Positions 42,167-53,035 of a DNA stretch of 64,000 nucleotides are shown here, in pieces. The notes under the pieces were generated by a model that was not told the origin of the DNA, did no database searches, and saw only the letters and a list, made by a program, of their open reading frames with translations. Each line of letters opens with the position of its first letter. Within the stretch, counting starts at the first letter, position 1. Location of the stretch: the NCBI GenBank assembly GCA_002082585.1, contig CP020563.1:62001-126000 (forward strand), given 5' to 3'. The stretch comes from Kitasatospora albolonga (GTDB lineage Bacteria > Actinomycetota > Actinomycetes > Streptomycetales > Streptomycetaceae). Position numbers and translations under genes: made by a program.

Positions 42167-43696
42167 TCAGGTCTGCGTACCCCTGGCCTTCCTGGCGACC
42201 GGGCTCTGCGGCAGCGAGAGCTCGATCTGCTCGCGGAGGTCCTGGATCTTGGTGTGGCCCGTGAACTGGCCGGTGAGCCGGTACATCTCGCGCAGCCGGT
42301 CCCAGGTGCGGTGCGAGGAGGTCTCCCCCATCGACACCAGGGCGAGCCGGGCGTAACGGTCGCCCTGCTCGGGGTCGTTGGCGATGAAGCAGGCCGAGGC
42401 GAGTGAGATGTGGTCGAAGAGCTTGGACCGCTGACGTCCGCCCACCCGCAGCTCCAGGGCCTGCTTGGCGTGGTGCTGGGCGATGACGGCGGCGGCCGGG
42501 TCGTGCTCGGCCAGGGTGCGGAACGCCAGGGCCTGCATGCCGTGCATGTCGGCCTCGTCGAACATCTGCATCCAGCTGGGCGGCGGCACATCGCCCCTGT
42601 CCGAGACGAACAGCTCCTCCGCCTCACCGAGGGTGCGCCGCATGGCCTGGCCCCGGCCCATCGCCGCCTGCGCCCATGCCTCGATGGTGCGCAGCATCGC
42701 CTGCGTACGGGGCAGGGTCTCCTCGCCCGAGCCGGACTTGGCCAGCTTCATCAGGTCGAGGGCGTCGTCGGGGCGGCCCAGGTGGACCATCTGGCGTGCC
42801 GCGCGGGAGAGCGCCTCACCCGCGCGCGGCCGGTCGCCGCCCTCCCTGGCCGCGTGGGCGGCGATGACGAAGTACTTCTGGGCGGTGGGCTCCAGGCCGA
42901 CGTCGTGGGACATCCAGCCCGCGAGTACGGCGAGATTGGCGGCGACGCCCCACAGGCGGCGCTGGAGATGGTCGGGGTGGCGGTAGGCGAGCATGCCGCC
43001 CACCTCGTTGAGCTGGCCCACGACGGCCTTGCGCTGGAGTCCGCCGCCCCGGGAGGCGTCCCAGGCGCGGAACACCTCGACCGAGTGCTCCAGGGCCTCG
43101 ATCTCCTCGGAGCCCACGGGCGCGGCCTCGTACCGGTCGAAACCGGCGGGGTCGGCGTGCTGCGGGTCGTTGGCGCGTGGCGCGTCGGCCGCGAGGACGG
43201 GGTCGCTGTGCAGCCAGTCGTACATGGGGCCGGCGATGGTTGAGCCGGCGGCGAGCGCGGCGCCCGCACCCACCAAGCCGCGTCGGTTGAGCATGAGGTC
43301 CATTCCCGTGAATTCGGTGAGGACCGCTGCCGTCCGTTCGGGCGCCCACGGCAGTTGATCGGGATTCTTCTCCGAGCCCGAGTCACGCCGTTTCCCCACA
43401 CGCCCGCGTCGGCCGAACCCGAGGTCCTCGATGGTCACGACACGGCCGAGCCGCTCGGTGAACAGGGCTGCCAGCACTTCGGGCACGGGATCGCGCGGGG
43501 ACTCCCCCATGTCGATCCAGCGCCTGACGCGCGAGGTGTCGGTGGCCAGCTGCGGGTGGCCCATGGCCGCCGCCTGCCGGTTCACCATTCTCGCGAGTTC
43601 GCCCTTGGACCAGCCGGCCAGGCCGAACAGGTCAGAAAGGCGGGTGTTGGGTTCTCCGGTCACGTCAAGCCCCCAGGTTCTCGGCTGACTTGACAC
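42167..43696 (-). CDS. Nsd-type developmental regulator (NsdA/NsdB-like)
   Basis: A 509-residue protein. The N-terminal region has a putative DNA-binding part (LFGLAGWSKGELARMVNRQA, then DTSRVRRWIDMGESPRDPV) and a hydrophobic segment (RRGLVGAGAALAAGSTIAGP). The C-terminal 300 residues are TPR-like helical repeats (for example AGEALSRAARQMVHLGRPDDALDLMKLA). This matches the actinomycete Nsd family, known in S. coelicolor as negative regulators of differentiation and antibiotic synthesis. I cannot say which paralogue. It is divergent from the TTA-containing phosphotransferase across about 200 bases. Confidence 0.75.
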   Translation of the reverse strand: MSSQPRTWGLDVTGEPNTRLSDLFGLAGWSKGELARMVNRQAAAMGHPQLATDTSRVRRWIDMGESPRDPVPEVLAALFTERLGRVVTIEDLGFGRRGRVGKRRDSGSEKNPDQLPWAPERTAAVLTEFTGMDLMLNRRGLVGAGAALAAGSTIAGPMYDWLHSDPVLAADAPRANDPQHADPAGFDRYEAAPVGSEEIEALEHSVEVFRAWDASRGGGLQRKAVVGQLNEVGGMLAYRHPDHLQRRLWGVAANLAVLAGWMSHDVGLEPTAQKYFVIAAHAAREGGDRPRAGEALSRAARQMVHLGRPDDALDLMKLAKSGSGEETLPRTQAMLRTIEAWAQAAMGRGQAMRRTLGEAEELFVSDRGDVPPPSWMQMFDEADMHGMQALAFRTLAEHDPAAAVIAQHHAKQALELRVGGRQRSKLFDHISLASACFIANDPEQGDRYARLALVSMGETSSHRTWDRLREMYRLTGQFTGHTKIQDLREQIELSLPQSPVARKARGTQT

Positions 43697-43894
43697 TAAC
43701 CCCCTGTCAGATGCGCTGTGACTATTCGCCAGGGTTCGCCAGGGTCCGCCAGATGGTCTGCCACCCGTGACCCGTTGTCAGGTAGGAAAGCGCCACCCCG
43801 CCCGGCAGCCCTAGGTACTCCCCAGGGTGCCGAACGGCCGCCGGCCGGGTTGGCGCACGTGACTTGTCGGCGCACGAAGGGATCTGTCTCGCCC

Positions 43895-45031
43895 ATGTAC
43901 ACAGCATCGTCCTCCGTGTCCGCCCCGCCCCGGCCGCTCCGTCCCATGGGGACGGGCGGCGGGCCGTATCTCGCCCCCCACGCCGGCGCACCGGCGCAGG
44001 GCCTGGGCCGGACCCGGCGGGCGGCGGGACCGGGTGCGGGACCTCTCAGCGGAAGGATCGACCTCTCCGGGCCGCAGGGCGCGCAGGTACGGATGGCCAT
44101 CGCCTCCGTGCAGCGCATCTGCCCCGAGTTCAACCCGGTCCAGGTGCTGCGGCGCAGCGGCCGGTCCGTCCTGATCGTGGGCACCACCGGGCGGGCCACC
44201 GCCGTGGCGAAGTGTTTACTGGACCACTCCCCCGCGTGGACGGAGCGGTTCCGGCACGAAATAGCGGCATACCGCGCGTTCGTCCGGCACCGCCCCCCGG
44301 TTCGGGTGCCCCGGCTGATCGCGGCGGACCCGGAGAACTGCACGCTGGTGATCGAGCGGATGCCCGGCCGGGTGGCCGCGCTGACCCGGCACCCGGCGGA
44401 GGCTCCGCCCCGGGCCGACATCCGTGCCGCGCTCGGCGCGGTCGCCCGGGTGAACGCCTGGCGTCCGCCGCCCGGGCTCTTCGAGGCGCCGCTCGACTAC
44501 GCCTCGCGGATCGCGCGCTACCACGAGCTGGGGCTGTTCACCGACCGCGACCTCGGTGATCTCCAGAAGCTGCTGCACGGTCTGGCCCACGCGGGCGGCC
44601 GTCAGGGCATGGGCCAGTTCTGCCACGGTGACGCGCTGCTCTCCAACATCCTGCTGTCACCGACCGGGCCGGTGCTGGTCGACTGGGAGCACGCGGGCTG
44701 GTATCTGCCGGGCTACGACCTGGCCACCCTGTGGGCGGTGCTCGGCAACGCCCCCGGGGCACGCCGCCAGATCAGCCAGCTGGCCCAGGCCAGAGGGCCG
44801 GCCGCGCGGGACGCGTTCCTGGTGAACCTGATGCTCGTGCTGACCCGTGAGATCCGGAGCTACGAGACGGCCGTGCAGCGCACCATGCGCGAGGCGCCCC
44901 CGGTGAGCGCGGGCCAGGACCGGCCGGGCGCGCTCTCCTCGGGCGAGGAGCAGCGGTTGCTGCTGCGCAGGCTGCACGACGACTGCGCGATGGCGCGCCG
45001 GGCCGTGCGGGCGGCGGTCGGTACGCGCTGA
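43895..45031 (+). CDS. APH-family phosphotransferase containing a TTA codon
   Basis: A 378-residue kinase-fold protein. The catalytic loop [20 protein letters not shown] and [20 protein letters not shown] match the phosphotransferase (APH/choline-kinase) fold. The first 60 residues are proline/glycine-rich. Leu108 is encoded by TTA at 44216-44218; in Streptomyces the only tRNA for UUA is the developmentally expressed bldA product, so translation should be delayed. The ATG at 43895 has no clear ribosome-binding site nearby. The substrate is unknown; the 4-aa-wide active site alone does not tell. Divergence from the Nsd-type regulator suggests a role in development. Confidence 0.82.
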   Translation: MYTASSSVSAPPRPLRPMGTGGGPYLAPHAGAPAQGLGRTRRAAGPGAGPLSGRIDLSGPQGAQVRMAIASVQRICPEFNPVQVLRRSGRSVLIVGTTGRATAVAKCLLDHSPAWTERFRHEIAAYRAFVRHRPPVRVPRLIAADPENCTLVIERMPGRVAALTRHPAEAPPRADIRAALGAVARVNAWRPPPGLFEAPLDYASRIARYHELGLFTDRDLGDLQKLLHGLAHAGGRQGMGQFCHGDALLSNILLSPTGPVLVDWEHAGWYLPGYDLATLWAVLGNAPGARRQISQLAQARGPAARDAFLVNLMLVLTREIRSYETAVQRTMREAPPVSAGQDRPGALSSGEEQRLLLRRLHDDCAMARRAVRAAVGTR

Positions 45032-45133
45032 GAGTCCCGCTAAGAGTCCCGCGCTGAGAGTCCGCCCGCCCGCTGCGGAAGGCGGGCGGAGCGGAAGGCG
45101 GGCGGGCGGGCGGAAGAGCCACTGTGCAGGGAA

Positions 45134-45179
45134 AGCGCGCTGCGGGACCGGTGCCGACACACCGGTCCCGCAGCGCGCT
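45134..45179 (+). terminator. 20-bp stem-loop after the phosphotransferase gene
   Basis: Perfect 20-base arms (45134-45153 and 45160-45179) around a CCGACA loop, about 100 bases past the phosphotransferase stop. It is the longest terminator-like stem in the window. Confidence 0.8.
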
Positions 45180-45282
45180 GCGCTGTTCCCGCGCCGCTGT
45201 GTGACAGCGCACTGACGGATTGCCACCCGGAGGCCCTCCCCGGGTGAGGCGCGCCACGAGACCCACGTCACCTACGACCTCC

Positions 45283-45363
45283 GGTAGTGGGTCCGGACCC
45301 TCCCCTGCGGCGCGAAGAAACCCCCAAAGCACGTATTCCGCCCTATCCACTACCAGGGGTAGT
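45283..45363 (+). promoter_or_regulatory. Three GGTAGT half-sites upstream of the transglycosylase
   Basis: GGTAGT at 45283-45288, ACTACC at 45349-45354 and GGTAGT at 45358-45363. The middle one can pair with either outer one (GGTAGTGGGT with ATCCACTACC over 60 bases, or ACTACC-AGG-GGTAGT locally). This is either a protein operator array or a pair of mutually exclusive RNA hairpins. Confidence 0.4.
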
Positions 45364-45530
45364 AAATAGGGTCATTGCTTCCTGTTCGGGTGCCCGTTAA
45401 CCATGGATTCCGGCAAGCACCGAGACCGAGTCTGCGACGAGCGCCCACGGCGGTCGGCAGCCGATCCCCCTCGGTCTCTGCTCACGCGGCCCAGGCCGCA
45501 GATCCCGTCCCCAACAGGAAGAGCTCACGC

Positions 45531-48648
<3,118 letters not shown>

Positions 48649-48917
48649 TTCCGGTCCCGTACGCGAGATCCGCGGGCGTACGGGCCTGGCCCCGTACCGG
48701 CGGCAGGCAACCGCCTGCCCCGGCGGCACCGGGCCACGGGGCGGCCGACCGGTGGCGGGCATCGGGGCGGTCGGCGGGATCGGCCGGTCGGCGGCGGGCA
48801 TCGGCCGGGCGTCGTGCCCGCCACCGACCCTGCGGCGGGCCGCGGGGGCGGCCGCTCCCGCACCCGATGGCGCCGCGCTTCCGGCGCCCCGCTCCGGCCT
48901 CCTTGTACGGTGCGGGG

Positions 48918-50099
48918 GTGAGCACCTTCGGTACGCCCTCCGGGCCCGGGGACCCCGACGCCCTGTTCGGCCTGGAGGAGATCCGCCCGGGCCCGCCGGT
49001 CCCCCGGCCCCCCGGGCCGTCCTTCCGTACCTCGGCGGAGGCCCGGCGGATGCTGGAGGTGCGGGAGATCCACGCGGAACCTGCGGCGGCGGCCTCCCCC
49101 CGGGGCCGGGAGATCCTCGCGCGCTTCCCGGACGCCGAGGTGATCCCCGTCGGTTCGCACTGGCGCATCCCGGGGCTGCACGGCAACCCGGGCAACGCCG
49201 GGAACTGGGTGCGGACCAAGAAGACCGTCCTGGTCCTGGGCGAGAGGAAGTCGCTCACGGTCCGGCCCAACGGCCGGTCCGCCGACTGGATCGCCCCCGG
49301 CGCGGCCAACGGATGCGCGATGGCGTGCGCGTACTGCTATGTGCCGCGCCGCAAGGGGTACGCCAACCCGGTCACCGTCTTCACCAACATCGAGCAGATC
49401 ATCGGCCGTCTGGGCCGCCATGTGGCGGCCTCGGGGCCCAAGCGCGAACCCAACCAGTGCGACCCCAGGGCGTGGGTCTACGACATCGGGGAGAACGGCG
49501 ACTGCTCGGTCGACGCCCTGATCAGCGAGAACACCGCCGACCTGGTGCACGCCTTCACCCGGTGGCCCACCGCCAAGGCGTCCTTCGCCACCAAGTTCGT
49601 CAACCCCGATCTGCTGCTGCTCGACCCGCGGGGCCGCACCCGCGTCCGCTTCTCGGTGATGCCCCCGGAGGACGCCCGTCTGCTCGACATCCGTACGAGC
49701 CCCGTCGAGGACCGGATCGCCGCCGCCGGGGACTTCGTCGAGGCCGGGTACGAGGTCCACTTCAACTTCTCGCCCGTCGTCATCAGGCCGGGCTGGGAGG
49801 AGGCGTGGTCCGGGCTGCTGCGCAGGATGGACGACGTCCTGCCGCGTACGGTCAAGGAGCAGGCGGCGGCCGAGGTGATCATGCTGACCCACAACCGGGA
49901 GCTGCACGAGGTGAACCTCGCCTGGCACCCCCGCGCCGAGGCCGCCCTGTGGCGCCCGGAGATCCAGCAGCCCAAGCGGTCCGAGAACGGGAGCTGGAAC
50001 GTGCGGTACGCCACCGGGGTCAAGGCCGGGGCGGTGGAGGCCGTACGGCGTCTGGTGGAGCGCCACACGCCGTGGCTCCCGATCCGTTACGCGTTCTGA
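48918..50099 (+). CDS. Spore-photoproduct-lyase-like radical SAM protein
   Basis: A 393-residue radical SAM protein. The iron-sulfur cluster motif is CAMACAYC (Cys133, Cys137, Cys140), followed by YVPRRKGYANPVTVFTNIEQI and GENGDCSVDALISENTADLVHAF, typical of the SplB-like family. In spore-forming Bacilli SplB repairs thymine spore photoproduct. Streptomyces make exospores and homologues are found there, but I know no proof of the same activity. The GTG at 48918 starts the conserved part; a longer in-frame stretch upstream lies antisense to or out of the geosmin gene and is not coding. Confidence 0.87.
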   Translation: MSTFGTPSGPGDPDALFGLEEIRPGPPVPRPPGPSFRTSAEARRMLEVREIHAEPAAAASPRGREILARFPDAEVIPVGSHWRIPGLHGNPGNAGNWVRTKKTVLVLGERKSLTVRPNGRSADWIAPGAANGCAMACAYCYVPRRKGYANPVTVFTNIEQIIGRLGRHVAASGPKREPNQCDPRAWVYDIGENGDCSVDALISENTADLVHAFTRWPTAKASFATKFVNPDLLLLDPRGRTRVRFSVMPPEDARLLDIRTSPVEDRIAAAGDFVEAGYEVHFNFSPVVIRPGWEEAWSGLLRRMDDVLPRTVKEQAAAEVIMLTHNRELHEVNLAWHPRAEAALWRPEIQQPKRSENGSWNVRYATGVKAGAVEAVRRLVERHTPWLPIRYAF

Positions 50100-50138
50100 G
50101 GTCCGGGCGGCCGTCGGCGCGGGGGAACAGCCGCGCGG

Positions 50139-50696
50139 TCAGAGCAGCACATGGCGCAGGACGGCCTCGAACTCCGCCGCGTCCGGCGGTGTGTCGGTCA
50201 GCAGGCCCTGGAGGAGCAGGCCGTCGACGACGCCCTTGAAGACCCGCACCCGGACCGGGTCGGTGGTGTAGCGGTGGGCGCACCCGGCGATGGCGTCCAG
50301 CCAGCGCCCGGTGGAGGCGCGCAGCTCCGGCCTGCGGGCGGCGAGGAGGTAGAGCTCGTACTCGGCGAGCAGCCGGGCGGGGCCCGCCATGACGTCGGCG
50401 AGCAGCTCGGCGAGGGCGGTGAGGCCCTCGGGGCTGCCGTCGGCTTCCTCGGCCAGGCGCCGCATCCGTCCGGCGTCCTGGTCCATGCAGGCGGTGAGCG
50501 CGGCGGTGAGCAGGTCGTCGATGCTCTTGAAGTAGTAGGCGGCGGCGGTGGCGGGCTGGTTCGCCTCACGGGCCACCGCCCGGTGGCTGACGCCCGCCAC
50601 CCCCTCGCGGGCGACCACCCGGAGGGTCGCCTCGATGAGCTCCTGCCGCCGGAGCTCGCCCTTGAGCAGGCGTCCGTCGGTCTGCGGTGTGTGCAT
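50139..50696 (-). CDS. TetR-family repressor of the adjacent MFS gene
   Basis: A 185-residue TetR-type regulator. The helix-turn-helix is at about 12-58 (LRRQELIEATLRVVAREGVAGVSHRAVAREANQP ATAAAYYFKS in two blocks), with a ligand-binding helical domain after it. It lies 86 bases downstream of the MFS gene on the same strand. Two tandem palindromes (52042-52074) sit in the MFS promoter and are its likely targets, so the pair forms an efflux unit induced by an unknown drug or metabolite. Confidence 0.9.
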   Translation of the reverse strand: MHTPQTDGRLLKGELRRQELIEATLRVVAREGVAGVSHRAVAREANQPATAAAYYFKSIDDLLTAALTACMDQDAGRMRRLAEEADGSPEGLTALAELLADVMAGPARLLAEYELYLLAARRPELRASTGRWLDAIAGCAHRYTTDPVRVRVFKGVVDGLLLQGLLTDTPPDAAEFEAVLRHVLL

Positions 50697-50782
50697 CGTG
50701 CCCTCCGGGCGTCGGGGTCGGAGCGGGGCGGGAACGGCGGGGCCGTTCCCTTCATCCCCTGCGGCTGCGGGGCCTGGTGCGT

Positions 50783-52009
50783 CTACGGGGCGGCCTTCGC
50801 GTGGCCCTCGTCGGCGGGCTCCCGCAGGCTTCGGCCCAGGGGGCGCTGGGCGGTCAGCGCCAGCAGCACCGTCGCACCGCCCGCAGCGATGGCCACGGCG
50901 AAGCCGCCGGAGGGGCCGAACCGGTCGACCATGCCGCCGGACAGCGAGGCGCCGAGCGCCACGCCGACGCTGAGGCCGGTGATCGCCCAGGTCATCCCCT
51001 CGGTGAGGGCGGCCGGCGGCACCGTCCGCTCCACCAGTCCCATCACCACGATCATGGTAGGGGCGAAGAAGAGGCCGGAGAAGAAGACGGCGGCGGAGAG
51101 CGTGGCGAGGTCGGAGACGAGCAGCAGGGGGAGCGTCGTCAGGGCGGTGCCGGCCGTGCTGAGGAGGAGCAGCCGGGGCAGCGGGGTGGTGAGCCCGAGG
51201 GCCCCGAAGGCCAGTCCGGCACCGGCCGAGCCGACCGCGTAGACGGAGAGCACGATGCCCGCACCGGCCGGTGAGCCCTGCTCCTCGGCGAACGCGACGC
51301 TGACCACGTCGACGGTGCCGACGATCGTGCCGCCCGCGACGAGGGTGAGGGCCAGCAGGGCGAGCGGTCCGCCGCGCAGCGCCGACGCGGCCGGGGTGCC
51401 GTCGGCGGAGGGCCGGATCACCGGGGGTTCGGTGCGCTTCTGCGGGACGAACAGGAGCACGCCGAGGATGAGCAGTACCGCCGCCACCAGGGGCCCGGCC
51501 TCCGGGAAGAGCGCGGTGCTCAGCGCGACCGAGAGCGCGGGGCCCACCACGAAGGTGAGTTCGTCGACGACGGACTCCAGGGAGTAGGCCGTGTGCAGCC
51601 GGTCGGAGCCCCGGTACACATGGGTCCAGCGGGCCCGGACCATCGCGGCCATGTTGGGCATGGTCCCGGCGACCACCGCGCTGACGAACAGGGTCCAGAC
51701 GGGGGCGTCGTAGCGGGCGCAGAGGAGCAGGACGCCCATCGCGAGAGCACCGGCACCGGTGGCGGGCAGCAGCACCCTGCCCTGGCCGCGCCGGTCGACC
51801 AGACGGGATATCCGGGGGCCGCAGAGGGCCGTGGAGAGGGTGAAGGCGGCGGAGACGGCTCCGGCGAGCCCGTACTCCCCTCGCATCTGGGACAGCATCG
51901 TGATGATCCCGATGCCTGCCATCGAGAGCGGCATACGGGCGACGAAGCCCGCGGCGGAGAAGGCGACGGAGCCCGGCGCCCTGAAGAGCGCGCCGTAGGG
52001 GTTGGGCAT
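50783..52009 (-). CDS. MFS transporter
   Basis: A 408-residue major-facilitator protein with about twelve helices and a central cytoplasmic loop (about 190-215, rich in Arg and Glu). The first half has RISRLVDRRGQGRVLLPATG, a form of the MFS loop 2-3 motif. It is most like small-molecule efflux carriers. It forms a two-gene unit with the TetR regulator downstream. The ATG at 52009 is followed upstream by the double operator. Substrate is unknown. Confidence 0.92.
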   Translation of the reverse strand: MPNPYGALFRAPGSVAFSAAGFVARMPLSMAGIGIITMLSQMRGEYGLAGAVSAAFTLSTALCGPRISRLVDRRGQGRVLLPATGAGALAMGVLLLCARYDAPVWTLFVSAVVAGTMPNMAAMVRARWTHVYRGSDRLHTAYSLESVVDELTFVVGPALSVALSTALFPEAGPLVAAVLLILGVLLFVPQKRTEPPVIRPSADGTPAASALRGGPLALLALTLVAGGTIVGTVDVVSVAFAEEQGSPAGAGIVLSVYAVGSAGAGLAFGALGLTTPLPRLLLLSTAGTALTTLPLLLVSDLATLSAAVFFSGLFFAPTMIVVMGLVERTVPPAALTEGMTWAITGLSVGVALGASLSGGMVDRFGPSGGFAVAIAAGGATVLLALTAQRPLGRSLREPADEGHAKAAP

Positions 52010-52041
52010 GGGGAGGGACCTCCGGGCAGGGAGAAAGAACC

Positions 52042-52074
52042 TGAACGAACGTTACACATTGAACGGTCGTTACA
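52042..52074. promoter_or_regulatory. Two tandem TetR-type operators
   Basis: TGAACGAACGTTACA (52042-52056) and TGAACGGTCGTTACA (52060-52074) are two copies of a 15-bp element in direct orientation, 18 bases apart. Each centres on AACG-NN-CGTT. They lie 33-65 bases upstream of the MFS start. Confidence 0.75.
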
Positions 52075-52240
52075 TTTTCTTACCGTAGCCGCTCCCGGGC
52101 CGCCCGCGTCAACGTGGTTTTCCAGCCATGCCCGGGATGCCCCCCCTTGCGGAAGCCCGTCCGGACATACGAGGCGGAGACCGCCCGGACATGGCTGACG
52201 GAAGCCGTCCGGGCAACGGAAGCCGTCCGGGCACACGAAA

Positions 52241-52267
52241 AGGCCGCCCGGCATATGCGGGCGGCCT
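52241..52267 (-). terminator. 10-bp stem-loop after the gene at 52296-52796
   Basis: AGGCCGCCCG (52241-52250), loop GCATATG, CGGGCGGCCT (52258-52267), just past the stop of that gene. Repeated GGAAGCCGTCCGGGCA units lie immediately beyond it (52140-52240). Confidence 0.6.
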
Positions 52268-52295
52268 ATGCAGATACGTTTCAGCCGTGCTGTTC

Positions 52296-52796
52296 TCAGC
52301 CCTGTTGGAAGAGCTCCGCGGGAAGGGGCTTGAGAAGGGTGTACAGATCGTCGGTGATGGGCCGGTCCCAGCTGGCGATGGTCACGAGGACCCCGTCGCT
52401 CCGGTCGAACTGGACGCAGGCGATACGGCTCTCCGAGAGCTTCACCCGGCGCACGATCAGCAGGTTGTCGCCCTGCATCACGGGGACGTCCTCGCTGCTG
52501 ACGACCTCGATCGGCTCGTCGTTCTCCAGGGCCAGCAGCAACTGCGCGACCTCGAAGGGAACCTGGCCCTCCTCGGTCTCACGGGCGGGCGAACCGGCCG
52601 GGAGATTACCGATGATCATGGCCGGGCCCCGGCCCCCGTACAGGTCGTAACGGAGGAAGACGCCCTGACAGCTGCCGTCGGGCGCGGGGAGCAGACCGGC
52701 GCCGAGATTGCCGGGCCAGTCCCCCGGGTCCATGGCCAGGACGTCGAAGTCCGGGCCCGCGGGTGTTGCGGCGCTACGGCGGCGGAGGAAGGACAT
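52296..52796 (-). CDS. Conserved actinobacterial protein of unknown function, 166 residues
   Basis: A 166-residue soluble protein (MSFLRRRSAATPAGPDFDVLAM...). Conserved-looking stretches are DPGDWPGNLGAGLLPAPDG, FLRYDLYGGRGPAMIIGNLP and IACVQFDRSDGVLVTIASWD. The mixed alpha/beta pattern and lack of a signal suggest a cytoplasmic protein. I recall near-identical Streptomyces proteins of this length, none with a known role. It is divergent from the 517-residue protein at 53036, and the two could be functionally linked. Confidence 0.75.
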   Translation of the reverse strand: MSFLRRRSAATPAGPDFDVLAMDPGDWPGNLGAGLLPAPDGSCQGVFLRYDLYGGRGPAMIIGNLPAGSPARETEEGQVPFEVAQLLLALENDEPIEVVSSEDVPVMQGDNLLIVRRVKLSESRIACVQFDRSDGVLVTIASWDRPITDDLYTLLKPLPAELFQQG

Positions 52797-53035
52797 GCTG
52801 ACATGTTACGTGGCCCGGCTCACGTTGCGGAGCCGGGCCCGCGCCGGGAACGCCGTGTGCGGGCCCCGGTGGTGACCGGGGAGCGGCGCGCCCCCTGAAG
52901 GAGTGGATCGCGGCGAATTCCTCCGCCGCGGGGTCTCCTGCCGCATACCGTTGGGTACACCGCCGTGCCCGCCCGTCGCGGCAGCGGCACGGGCGGGTCC
53001 TGGCGGCGTATCGGAATCGGAGGGGACGGAACAGC

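Larger units (their letters stand above)
45032..45530. other. 500-base intergenic region with structured leader
   Basis: No gene. The left part has short GAGAGTCC/AAGAGTCC repeats and a 20-bp terminator stem (45134-45179). The right part precedes the transglycosylase gene and contains three GGTAGT/ACTACC half-sites (45283-45363) and a long-range 9-bp stem (45422-45430 with 45470-45478). This could be a regulated leader or riboswitch. Confidence 0.5.

Noticed and set aside
45375..45530. c-di-AMP (ydaO-type) riboswitch upstream of the transglycosylase
   Set aside because: I looked for the conserved GGGGTGAATC-like and GCTAACCTCG-like blocks and did not find them; only generic stems are present.
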